Source: an uncultured Clostridia bacterium
Lineage (GTDB): Bacteria; Bacillota; Clostridia; TANB77; CAG-508
Direction: 5' to 3'
Length of the DNA: 7,283 bases
Assembly: GCA_934168355.1 (NCBI GenBank)
Contig: CAKPNI010000048.1
Coordinates: forward strand, 1-7,283
In this document: in pieces, positions 1 to 5,834 of the stretch
How the letters are laid out: the number at the start of each line of letters is the position of its first letter
Position numbering within the stretch: position 1 is the first letter of the stretch
Notes under the pieces: model-generated
Database searches by the model: none
What the model saw: the letters and a program-made list of their open reading frames with translations, nothing else
What the model was told of the DNA's origin: nothing
Program-made: the position numbers and the translations under genes

Positions 1-56
1 GTTCCCTCCATCCTTACGGATGTAGCCACATTCGACTTCAACGCTAAAATTCATAC
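1..56 (-). ncRNA. 5' leader of a transcript leaving the window (unidentified)
   Basis: This is the start of a transcript driven by the promoter at 63-91. It has more G and C than the surrounding genes. A small hairpin is visible on the minus strand: CATCC, loop GTAA, GGATG (9-22), a five-pair stem closed by a GNRA-type tetraloop. An alternative stem ATGT-GGCT-ACAT overlaps it and would exclude it. An ATG at 52-54 opens a frame of 18 codons to the window edge (MNFSVEVECGY...), but it lacks a Shine-Dalgarno site and uses codons such as GTC, GGC and CGT that are rare in the neighbours. I read it as a structured leader or small RNA rather than a gene. I compared it by eye with T-box, SAM-I and other common riboswitch signatures and found no convincing match; the family is unknown. 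Confidence 0.35.
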
Positions 57-62
57 TCGAAT

Positions 63-91
63 AGTATATAACTTTTTCTAGGTTATGTCAA
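63..91 (-). promoter_or_regulatory. Near-consensus sigma-A promoter downstream of recO
   Basis: On the minus strand there is TTGACA (86-91), a 17-bp spacer, and TATACT (63-68), which is almost the ideal vegetative promoter. Transcription should begin near position 56. The site lies 26 bp past the recO stop codon, so it serves the next transcription unit outside the window. An inverted repeat ATTCGA/TCGAAT (57-62 and 30-35) straddles the expected start point and could be chance or a regulator site. Confidence 0.85.
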
Positions 92-117
92 GGGCTTTTG
101 GCGATTTTTTCAAATTT

Positions 118-846
118 CTACCATAACTCTTCTAATTTATATTCTTTCTCTAACTTCTCATTAAAATAAATCTTACTTAAAAGTTTAATCTCTCTTAAAC
201 TTTCATCCTTTAAATTAAATCCAAAAACCTTTTTACAAGGAGCAGACACAATAAAATTTAAAGCTACCAAAGTACTTGGGCTTATACTAATAGAACTCTT
301 ATCTTGCCTATAACATTCTTCACATTTAACTCCATTATCTCTAATACTAAAATGATTTAATCTCTCTTTTTCTCCGCAATTAACACAAGCTTTAACCATT
401 GGCTTAAACCCAAGAAAGCACAAAAGTTTAATTTTAAAAATACTCAAAATAAAATCCGGGTCTTTATCAGTTTCTGAAATCATATATAAAGTATTCAAAT
501 AAAGTTGTAAGATTTTATAGCTATTCTCATTTTCAGTTGTAACATCTTGAATAATTTTTGTAATATGTACTGCATATTTAATTTTATCTAAATCTGTTCT
601 TATATTGTAAAACATTTCAATAGTATCACAAGAATTTATAGAATAATTATCTTGTGACTTATATAAAATATATTCACCAAAGCACAAAAATTGTGTGCCC
701 GCCAAAAGAGCGCTATTTTGCCTTCTAGCGCCTTTTGCTGCACACGATATTTTTCCGAGACCCGGTGTAAGCATTGTAAGCATTTTGTCAAAGTCTCCCA
801 TATTACTTTCCGCTATTATTATTCCCTTCGTTTTTACTATTCCCAT
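118..846 (-). CDS. recO: DNA repair protein RecO
   Basis: RecO binds single-stranded DNA and, with RecR and RecF, helps load RecA during gap repair and recombination. The 242-residue product has the family's usual length. Its N-terminal OB-fold opens with the typical pattern of a short strand followed by a DFDKMLTMLTPGLGK segment (residues 18-32, where most relatives have D.D.-.LTLLT...G). A four-cysteine zinc site is present: C154-x2-C157 and C175-x2-C178. The start at 846 is supported by a strong Shine-Dalgarno site, AAGGTGG, just upstream. That start lies inside the yqzL-like gene, giving a 44-bp out-of-frame overlap. This is the last gene of the operon; I see no clear intrinsic terminator after it before the next promoter begins. 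Confidence 0.93.
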   Translation of the reverse strand: MGIVKTKGIIIAESNMGDFDKMLTMLTPGLGKISCAAKGARRQNSALLAGTQFLCFGEYILYKSQDNYSINSCDTIEMFYNIRTDLDKIKYAVHITKIIQDVTTENENSYKILQLYLNTLYMISETDKDPDFILSIFKIKLLCFLGFKPMVKACVNCGEKERLNHFSIRDNGVKCEECYRQDKSSISISPSTLVALNFIVSAPCKKVFGFNLKDESLREIKLLSKIYFNEKLEKEYKLEELW

Positions 847-967
847 TTGTTTCCACCTTTTGAAGATTTGCTAAATTATTTTGTATATTTTCTATTTGTT
901 TCATTTCTAAAAATGTATCAACACTTCCTGTTGATTTAAACATATTCCAAGCCATATCTTTTATCAT
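803..967 (-). CDS. yqzL: YqzL-like small protein
   Basis: This 54-codon gene starts MIKDMAWNMFKSTGSVDTFL and ends in an Asn/Gly/Lys-rich tail. The N-terminal pattern (aromatic W, F-K-x-T-G-S-x-x-x-F/Y-L) matches the YqzL family, whose Bacillus subtilis member also lies between era and recO. The function of the family is not known. The ATG at 965-967 has a purine-rich Shine-Dalgarno site (GAAGGAAGTGG) upstream. The gene begins 45 bp after the era stop and its last 44 bp overlap the start of recO in another frame; the low-complexity tail (about residue 41 on) is the overlapping part. Recognition rests on the N-terminal motif and gene order, both visible here; the role is unknown. Overlap suggests translational coupling to recO. 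Confidence 0.85.
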   Translation of the reverse strand: MIKDMAWNMFKSTGSVDTFLEMKQIENIQNNLANLQKVETNGNSKNEGNNNSGK

Positions 968-1012
968 AATGTCCACTTCCTTCTGGAGTTATTTTCTCCA
1001 TTCTTATGTATT

Positions 1013-1903
1013 TTATTCATTAAAAAATTTTTCGTTATTCATCCAGTCTTCTTTAACTTTAACCCAAGTTTTTAAATTTACTTTTGTTCCAAAATTTTGT
1101 TCCATATCTTTTCTTGCCATTGTTCCAATTCTTTTAAGCATTTCGCCATTTTTTCCAATTATAATTCCTTTATGTGAATTTCTCAAACAATAAATTGTTG
1201 CTTCAATATTATATATATCCTCATTTTTTTGAGTTTTTTTAAGTTTCATTTTTTCTACTTGTACAAAAATACCATGTGGCACTTCGTCTCTTAATAATAT
1301 CAATGCTTTTTCCCTTATTGTTTCCTCTGCAAGCTGTCTTAATGTTTGGTCTGTATATTCATCTTGGTCATAATATGCAGGACCAGGTTTTAGATTTTTT
1401 TCTATTTCATCAAGTACAACTTCTTTATATTTTATTTTTGTTGCCGAAATTGGAATTATTGCCGAAAAGTCATATTCATTTTTATATAGGTCTATCAACT
1501 TTGCTAATTCTTCTTTATTTATTAAATCTACTTTATTTATTATTAGTATGCATTTTCTTTTTGATTCTCTTATTTTCTCAAGAATTTTCATATCTCCACG
1601 ACCTATTTCTTTACTATCTGCTTCTATTAAAAATAAAATAACATCAGAATTAGAAATTGCATCCCATGATAATTCTATCATATTTTCGTTTAATTTTGTT
1701 TTTGGTTTATGTATTCCGGGGGTGTCTATAAATATAATTTGCGAATTTTCTCTATTTACAATTCCCCTTATTTGTGTTCTTGTAGTTTGAACTTTGTTTG
1801 CTATTGCCGCAATTTTTTCTCCTACTAATAAGTTTATTAATGTCGATTTTCCCACATTTGTTCTTCCGCAAATTGATACAAATCCTGATTTAAATTCCGC
1901 CAT
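1013..1903 (-). CDS. era: GTPase Era
   Basis: Era is an essential GTPase that binds the 3' end of 16S rRNA and helps mature the small ribosomal subunit. The 296-residue product shows all the expected motifs: P-loop GRTNVGKST (13-21; most relatives have GRPNVGKST), switch region TTRTQIRGI, DTPGIHKPK, NKVD and SAT. A C-terminal KH RNA-binding domain carries the GKNG loop and ends in the usual LKTWVKVKEDW block. The frame stays open to 1984, but the extra 27 residues are translated from a palindromic repeat. I place the start at 1903, where MAEFKSGF is preceded by a perfect AAAGGAGG. Gene order rseP-era is unusual, since ispG or ybeY/cdd genes are the more common upstream neighbours in Firmicutes. 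Confidence 0.96.
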   Translation of the reverse strand: MAEFKSGFVSICGRTNVGKSTLINLLVGEKIAAIANKVQTTRTQIRGIVNRENSQIIFIDTPGIHKPKTKLNENMIELSWDAISNSDVILFLIEADSKEIGRGDMKILEKIRESKRKCILIINKVDLINKEELAKLIDLYKNEYDFSAIIPISATKIKYKEVVLDEIEKNLKPGPAYYDQDEYTDQTLRQLAEETIREKALILLRDEVPHGIFVQVEKMKLKKTQKNEDIYNIEATIYCLRNSHKGIIIGKNGEMLKRIGTMARKDMEQNFGTKVNLKTWVKVKEDWMNNEKFFNE

Positions 1904-1907
1904 TTTT

Positions 1908-1915
1908 CCTCCTTT
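1908..1915 (-). promoter_or_regulatory. Ribosome binding site that fixes the era start
   Basis: AAAGGAGG on the minus strand lies four bases before the ATG at 1903. It is a full match to the anti-Shine-Dalgarno sequence and rules out the longer reading of era that begins inside the upstream palindrome. Confidence 0.85.
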
Positions 1916-1924
1916 TTTTAATTG

Positions 1925-1957
1925 GGGACGGTTCCTTTTTGAAAAAGGAACCGTCCC
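1925..1957. repeat. 33-bp perfect palindrome between rseP and era
   Basis: Two 16-base arms, GGGACGGTTCCTTTTT (1925-1940) and its exact complement (1942-1957), flank a single central G at 1941. It begins five bases after the rseP stop codon and ends before the era ribosome binding site. In RNA it would form a very stable hairpin, but no U-run follows it on the minus strand, so it is not a standard intrinsic terminator. Its GGGAC-GGTTC-T-tract makeup resembles the CCGG units of the two longer arrays in this window. I infer it is a reduced relative of them. Confidence 0.9.
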
Positions 1958-1961
1958 TATT

Positions 1962-2696
1962 TCAAAAAATCCTACTAATATCATTATAAGTTACAAATAT
2001 AGACAAAGCAATCAAAAGAGAAAATCCCAATAACTGCAACTGTATTTGAACTTTATCACTAACAGGTTTTCTTCTTATAGCTTCTATCAAAAGTAACAAT
2101 ATTTTCCCACCATCTAAAGCTGGAATAGGAAGTAAATTTGTAATTCCAAGTGACACTGATACAACTGCCATTATATACAAATATTCTTTAATTCCTGTTG
2201 TTTTTGAAACTAACTCAGATATCCCCACAGGACCTGTTAAGTCATCTGCTCCAACTTGGCCTGTAAATAACATTTTTACACTATCAACTAAAGCTCCAGA
2301 AAAACCTATTGTTGCCTTACATGCTGTTTGCAAGCTTCCATATATTATTGCTACTAATATGAAATATACCGCCAATCCAAATACTATATTTACAATAGCT
2401 CCTGCTGCAACTATTGCAATTCTTTTTGGTATACTTGCCTTATTAAACGCTCCCGTTTCTTCAGATGCTTCTTCCTCGCCCTCCATGCTTACAAATCCAC
2501 CTAAAGGAATCGCTCTTAAGGCATATTTGGTATCACCTTTTTGTTTTGAAATTAGTTCTGGTCCAAATCCTATCGCAAATTGATTTACTTTTACTTTGCA
2601 TAATTTTGCAACTAAGAAGTGACCTCCCTCGTGTATAAATATTAAAAATCCTAGTAGGAATATTATTTTTACTGCTGATAAAATAAAACCAAGCAT
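1962..2696 (-). CDS. rseP: Short RseP/RasP-family site-2 protease without a PDZ domain
   Basis: This is a membrane-embedded zinc metalloprotease (family M50) of the type that cuts anti-sigma factors and leftover signal peptides within the membrane. The 244-residue product has HEGGH (H22, E23, H26) in its first membrane segment and the third metal ligand in NLLPIPALDGGK (D195). About four hydrophobic segments are visible (near 5-21, 92-118, 173-193, 220-236). The DLTGPVGI block (152-159) is also conserved. What is missing is the roughly 80-90-residue PDZ domain that normally lies between membrane segments two and three; here the join near residues 119-135 is in frame and intact. The start at 2696 follows GGAGGA; the frame stays open upstream to 2810 only through repeat DNA. 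dxr, the usual upstream neighbour, is absent. The protease identity is firm, its substrate is unknown. Confidence 0.9.
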   Translation of the reverse strand: MLGFILSAVKIIFLLGFLIFIHEGGHFLVAKLCKVKVNQFAIGFGPELISKQKGDTKYALRAIPLGGFVSMEGEEEASEETGAFNKASIPKRIAIVAAGAIVNIVFGLAVYFILVAIIYGSLQTACKATIGFSGALVDSVKMLFTGQVGADDLTGPVGISELVSKTTGIKEYLYIMAVVSVSLGITNLLPIPALDGGKILLLLIEAIRRKPVSDKVQIQLQLLGFSLLIALSIFVTYNDISRIF

Positions 2697-2700
2697 TCTT

Positions 2701-2706
2701 TCCTCC
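2701..2706 (-). promoter_or_regulatory. Ribosome binding site that fixes the rseP start
   Basis: GGAGGA on the minus strand lies four bases before the ATG at 2696. It supports a protein that begins MLGFILSAVKII and excludes the 38 extra residues read from the palindromic array upstream. Confidence 0.8.
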
Positions 2707-2710
2707 ATTT

Positions 2711-2806
2711 TTGTCACAAAAGGACCGGTTCTTTTTGTGACAATGTTCTTTTGGGACCGGGTCTTTTTAGAACATGTTCCAAAAAGACCCGGTCCCTTTG
2801 GTTCAA
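2711..2806. repeat. 96-bp array of three palindromic units between cdsA and rseP
   Basis: Three 33-bp units lie at 2711-2743, 2743-2775 and 2774-2806. Their CCGG cores start at 2725, 2757 and 2789, exactly 32 bp apart. Unit one has outer arms TTGTCAC and GTGACAA. Unit two has ATGTTCT and AGAACAT. Unit three keeps the core but its outer arms no longer match. Units two and three also form one long palindrome (2753-2796) with arms GGGACCGGGTCTTTTT and its complement around GAACATGTTC, 21 of 22 positions paired. The array ends at the base next to the cdsA stop codon and stops just short of the rseP ribosome binding site. No U-run follows on the minus strand. Confidence 0.92.
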
Positions 2807-3604
2807 TCACATAAATATCATATATAAAAATGGTGCTATAAAAACCAAACTATCCAATCTATCTAGCATTCCGCCATGACCAGGTAGTAAATTTCCATAA
2901 TCTTTTACATCAACAAACCTCTTAACAGATGATGCAACAAAATCTCCAATTTGGCTTAGTAAACTTAGTCCAAAGCTTACTATTGCAATCGAACTATAAA
3001 CAAATTCAGTTCCCCAGTAATTATTTGATATTACCATATAAATTACAGAAACAATCACTGCACCTATTGCGCCTGCCACACAACCTTCTATTGATTTTTT
3101 AGGACTTATCTTGCTAAATTTATGTTTTCCAAAATGTTTTCCAATTAAATATGCAAATATATCTGTTGACCATGATATAACAAATGCATATGCAAATAAA
3201 ACTTTTCCATTTTCTAGTTGTCTTACCAACTCTAAAAACATAAAGAAAAATGGTACATACATAATTCCTACCAAAGTATATGCTACATCCTTAAATGTTA
3301 TTTTCATGTCTGTAAAAATTACATTTAAAAATAGCAATAACATTATAACAGGTATCGAAAATGCTACTAAAGGTAGTAATTTTTCTGTTTCTAAAAACAT
3401 TGCCCCAACAATATATAAATTACTTAAATAACCTACCCATTGTATTGGTTTACATGTTTTCTTTACTGCTCCAAAATATTCGTGCATACTTATTATACTT
3501 ACTATTAATACTGCTACCCCTATTACATATTGATTTCCTAATACAAATAGTAGTGCAACTATTGGAAGTCCTAATACTGTAGTTAAAACTCTTTTTAAAT
3601 CCAT
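2807..3604 (-). CDS. cdsA: Phosphatidate cytidylyltransferase (CDP-diacylglycerol synthase)
   Basis: CdsA makes CDP-diacylglycerol from phosphatidate and CTP, the branch point for bacterial phospholipids. It is an integral membrane enzyme. The 265-residue product is highly hydrophobic with many membrane segments and carries the family signature near the C-terminus: SWSTDIFAYLIGKHFGKHK (144-162), SPKKSIEG (167-174), then SQIGDFVASSVKR (217-229) and the final block KDYGNLLPGHGGMLDRLDS (234-252) with its conserved acidic residues. A GTG at 3611-3613 could start the frame, but it lies within the Shine-Dalgarno sequence, so the ATG at 3604 is preferred. uppS ends 14 bp upstream. Downstream comes a palindromic array rather than dxr. 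Confidence 0.95.
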   Translation of the reverse strand: MDLKRVLTTVLGLPIVALLFVLGNQYVIGVAVLIVSIISMHEYFGAVKKTCKPIQWVGYLSNLYIVGAMFLETEKLLPLVAFSIPVIMLLLFLNVIFTDMKITFKDVAYTLVGIMYVPFFFMFLELVRQLENGKVLFAYAFVISWSTDIFAYLIGKHFGKHKFSKISPKKSIEGCVAGAIGAVIVSVIYMVISNNYWGTEFVYSSIAIVSFGLSLLSQIGDFVASSVKRFVDVKDYGNLLPGHGGMLDRLDSLVFIAPFLYMIFM

Positions 3605-3610
3605 ATTTTT

Positions 3611-3616
3611 CACCTT
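3611..3616 (-). promoter_or_regulatory. Ribosome binding site that fixes the cdsA start
   Basis: AAGGTG on the minus strand sits six bases before the ATG at 3604, an ideal distance. The GTG inside this motif is an upstream in-frame start candidate, which would add three residues but would have no proper binding site of its own. Confidence 0.75.
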
Positions 3617-3618
3617 TT

Positions 3619-4329
3619 TTATTTTCCTAATCTTCTAGTTCTTTTTTGATATTCAATTATTGCATTGTCTAAATCTTCATCTTTGAAGTCTGGCCAATTT
3701 TTGTCTACAAATAAAAATTCTGAATATGCAATTTGCCATGGTAAGAAATTACTTGTTCTCATTTCTCCACTTGTTCTTATTACTAAATCTGGGTCTGGTT
3801 GACCTGCAGTATATAATTTGCTTTCTAATAAATTTTCATTTATATCTTCTAACGAAATTGTTTTATTTTCAACTTCTTTTGCTATCTCTTTTGCTGCTCT
3901 TACAATTTCTGCTCTTCCGCCATAGTTTAATGCAATATTAAAATGAACACCTGTGTTATCTTTTGTTCTTTCAATACATTCTTTTATTCTTTTCTGCATT
4001 TTCTCATTTAATACTGTAGTATCTCCTAAAAATTGGATTTTTATGTTTTCCGAATCTGCAACTTTTGCATAATGTTCCAAATAATTTTGAAGTATTAACA
4101 TTAAGCTTTTAACTTCTTCTTCTGCTCTTTTCCAATTTTCTGTTGAAAATGCATATACTGTAATGTACTTTAAACCTATTTCGTTTGCATGTCTTACAAT
4201 TCTTTCTAAAACTTTTGCTCCCTCTTTGTGTCCAAAAGCTACTGGCATTCCTTTAGCTCTTGCCCAACGTCTATTTCCATCCATTATTATTGCTATATGT
4301 TTTGGTAATTCTTCTTTTTTAAATTCCAT
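3619..4329 (-). CDS. uppS: Undecaprenyl diphosphate synthase (cis-prenyltransferase)
   Basis: UppS adds isopentenyl units in cis to farnesyl diphosphate, giving the C55 carrier for peptidoglycan and other surface polymers. The 236-residue product has the family's conserved regions: HIAIIMDGNRRWA (11-23, catalytic D17), FSTENW (61-66), ALNYGGRAE (133-141), and RTSGEMRTSNFLPWQ (185-199), where many relatives read RTGGE.RISNFLLWQ, then AYSE (201-204). It starts 13 bp after the ispA-like gene, with an AAGGGG ribosome binding site that touches that gene's stop codon. The neighbour probably supplies its allylic substrate, so two consecutive steps of lipid carrier synthesis are encoded together. Confidence 0.96.
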   Translation of the reverse strand: MEFKKEELPKHIAIIMDGNRRWARAKGMPVAFGHKEGAKVLERIVRHANEIGLKYITVYAFSTENWKRAEEEVKSLMLILQNYLEHYAKVADSENIKIQFLGDTTVLNEKMQKRIKECIERTKDNTGVHFNIALNYGGRAEIVRAAKEIAKEVENKTISLEDINENLLESKLYTAGQPDPDLVIRTSGEMRTSNFLPWQIAYSEFLFVDKNWPDFKDEDLDNAIIEYQKRTRRLGK

Positions 4330-4342
4330 TTATATAAACCCC

Positions 4343-5233
4343 TTATTTATTTCTTGTTTCAATATATCTGGCTAAACTCGCCAAGAATTCGGCTTTTTCT
4401 CCAAATTCGTCTAGCTCTCCAATTGCTTCATTTGTAATTTGATGTAATATTTCTTTTGATTTTTTCAATCCATATTCTGACACATATGTGCATTTTCCTT
4501 TTTCTCTATCATTGCCAACCGGTTTTCCAGTGATTTTTTCATCTCCTATTTCAGATAAAATATCATCTTTTATTTGAAATGCTAAACCTATTTTTTCTGC
4601 ATATTCCGTTATTTTTTCAAGTTGATTTTCTGTTGCTCCGCCTAGAATTGCTCCCATTCTTGCACACAGTCTTAAATATGCCCCTGTTTTATTTTTGTGG
4701 ATATATTTAAGTTCTTCGCTTGAAATATTTTTACCCTCACATTCTGTATCTAAATATTCACCTGCAAGCATTCTATCTGTTGCTACTGAAAATTCGTTAA
4801 ATATCCTAAGTTTTCTATTTAATTCTTGCTCATTTTTAGTATTTAGCAAATCATTACTTATTACAATATAGGCATGATTAAAAAGCCCATCTCCTGCTAA
4901 AATTGCAGTTGCTTCATTAAATTTTTTATGATTGGTTAATTTTCCGTGTCTAAAATCATCATTGTCTATTCCCGGTAAATCATCATGTATTAATGAAGCA
5001 TTATGTACCATTTCTATACTTATGGCATAAGGCATAGCTTCTTTTAGATTTTCATTAAATAACTTATATGTACTTAAAACCAAAGTTGGCCTTAGCCTTT
5101 TTCCTCCGGCCATTAAACTATATTCCATAGCACTGTTTAAAATTCGTTCTGGACAATCTTGTTTTCTTAAATATTTTTCTAATTCGGTATTTACTTGCTC
5201 TTGATATTTTGAAAGTTCATTTTTAAAATCCAT
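4343..5233 (-). CDS. ispA: Polyprenyl (farnesyl/geranylgeranyl) diphosphate synthase, IspA-like
   Basis: Trans-isoprenyl diphosphate synthases condense isopentenyl diphosphate with allylic diphosphates. The 296-residue product has the IPP-binding GGKRLRP (43-49), the first Asp-rich motif DDLPGID (84-90), the KTGA segment (182-185), the second Asp-rich region DDILS (223-227) and GNDREKGKCTY (240-250). Three positions differ from E. coli and Bacillus FPP synthases: Ala79, five residues before the first motif, where FPP synthases usually have Tyr; RHG (95-97) for RRG; and Ser227 for the last Asp of DDxxD. Ala at the first of these is also found in GGPP synthases such as CrtE, so a product longer than C15 is plausible. 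ATG at 5233 follows AAAAGGGATG. The gene sits between frr and uppS, an uncommon place. Confidence 0.88.
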   Translation of the reverse strand: MDFKNELSKYQEQVNTELEKYLRKQDCPERILNSAMEYSLMAGGKRLRPTLVLSTYKLFNENLKEAMPYAISIEMVHNASLIHDDLPGIDNDDFRHGKLTNHKKFNEATAILAGDGLFNHAYIVISNDLLNTKNEQELNRKLRIFNEFSVATDRMLAGEYLDTECEGKNISSEELKYIHKNKTGAYLRLCARMGAILGGATENQLEKITEYAEKIGLAFQIKDDILSEIGDEKITGKPVGNDREKGKCTYVSEYGLKKSKEILHQITNEAIGELDEFGEKAEFLASLARYIETRNK

Positions 5234-5260
5234 ATATTACATCCCTTTTTAGCCTAAAGC

Positions 5261-5809
5261 CTATATTGAAAGTATTTCATTTTCTTTATTTGATAGTACC
5301 TTATCTACTTCTTCAATTGATTTATCTGTTAATTCTTGAATTTTGTTTTCAGCTTGTTTTAGTTCATCTTCTGTCATTTCTCCATCTTTTTGTTCTTTTT
5401 TAGCTTGATCAATTCCATCTCTTCTTGCATTTCTAACTGCAACTTTACATTCTTCTGCCATTTTTTTTATGTCTTTTACTAGTTCTTTTCTTCTCTCTTC
5501 AGTTAATTCTGGGAAAGCAAGTCTTATTACTTTACCATCATTATTTGGGTTAATTCCTATATCTGATGCTAAAATTGCTTTTTCAATTTCTTTTAAAACT
5601 GATACATCCCATGGTTGAATTACTATCATTCTAGCTTCTGGAACTGATATTCCTGCTACTTGATTTATTGGTGTTGGTGTTCCATAATAGTCTATTTTTA
5701 CTTTATTTAATATTGCAGGATTTGCTCTTCCTGCTCTTACCTCTGCAAATTTTTCTCTTAGGTTGTCGATTGATTTATTCATTTTTTCTTTTATAAGGTT
5801 ATAATCCAT
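5261..5809 (-). CDS. frr: Ribosome recycling factor
   Basis: RRF, together with EF-G, splits the post-termination ribosome complex so that subunits can be reused. The 182-residue product is close to the usual 185. It has the conserved start of the three-helix domain, the block VRAGRANPAIL (24-34), the short beta domain with YYGTPTPINQVA (41-52) and IQPWD (64-68), GINPNNDGKVIRL (85-97), PELTEERR (100-107), and VRNARRDG (125-132). The start at 5809 has AAAGGA upstream. pyrH-frr is the usual bacterial pairing, but here a 96-bp palindromic array fills most of the 120-bp gap between them. The next gene begins 27 bp downstream. Confidence 0.97.
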   Translation of the reverse strand: MDYNLIKEKMNKSIDNLREKFAEVRAGRANPAILNKVKIDYYGTPTPINQVAGISVPEARMIVIQPWDVSVLKEIEKAILASDIGINPNNDGKVIRLAFPELTEERRKELVKDIKKMAEECKVAVRNARRDGIDQAKKEQKDGEMTEDELKQAENKIQELTDKSIEEVDKVLSNKENEILSI

Positions 5810-5834
5810 TATTTTTCATTCCTTTCTTTTTTGT

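Noticed and set aside
1..54. Small gene beginning MNFSVEVECGY at the window edge
   Set aside because: There is no ribosome binding site, the predicted transcript would start only two or three bases before the ATG, and codon choice is unlike the neighbours. It cannot be settled without more sequence.
1..56. SAM-I riboswitch, suggested by GGAUGGAGGGAAC
   Set aside because: Only this short piece resembles the family; the expected UAUCAAGAG segment before it is absent, and the rest lies outside the window.
1925..1957. Intrinsic terminator after rseP
   Set aside because: The stem is strong, but on the transcribed strand it is followed by CAATTAAAAAAAGG, with no run of U, and era follows at once.
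1904..1984. Longer Era with 27 more N-terminal residues
   Set aside because: These residues come from the palindromic repeat, and the start at 1903 has a perfect AAAGGAGG and fits the normal Era N-terminus.
2697..2810. Longer site-2 protease beginning at a GTG that overlaps the cdsA stop
   Set aside because: The added residues are repeat-derived and hydrophilic, and GGAGGA lies right before the ATG at 2696.
3605..3613. GTG start for cdsA
   Set aside because: The GTG is part of the Shine-Dalgarno sequence AAGGTG that serves the ATG at 3604.
5251..5262. AGCCT direct repeat between frr and the ispA-like gene
   Set aside because: The repeat is five bases long, forms no stem and needs no explanation beyond chance.
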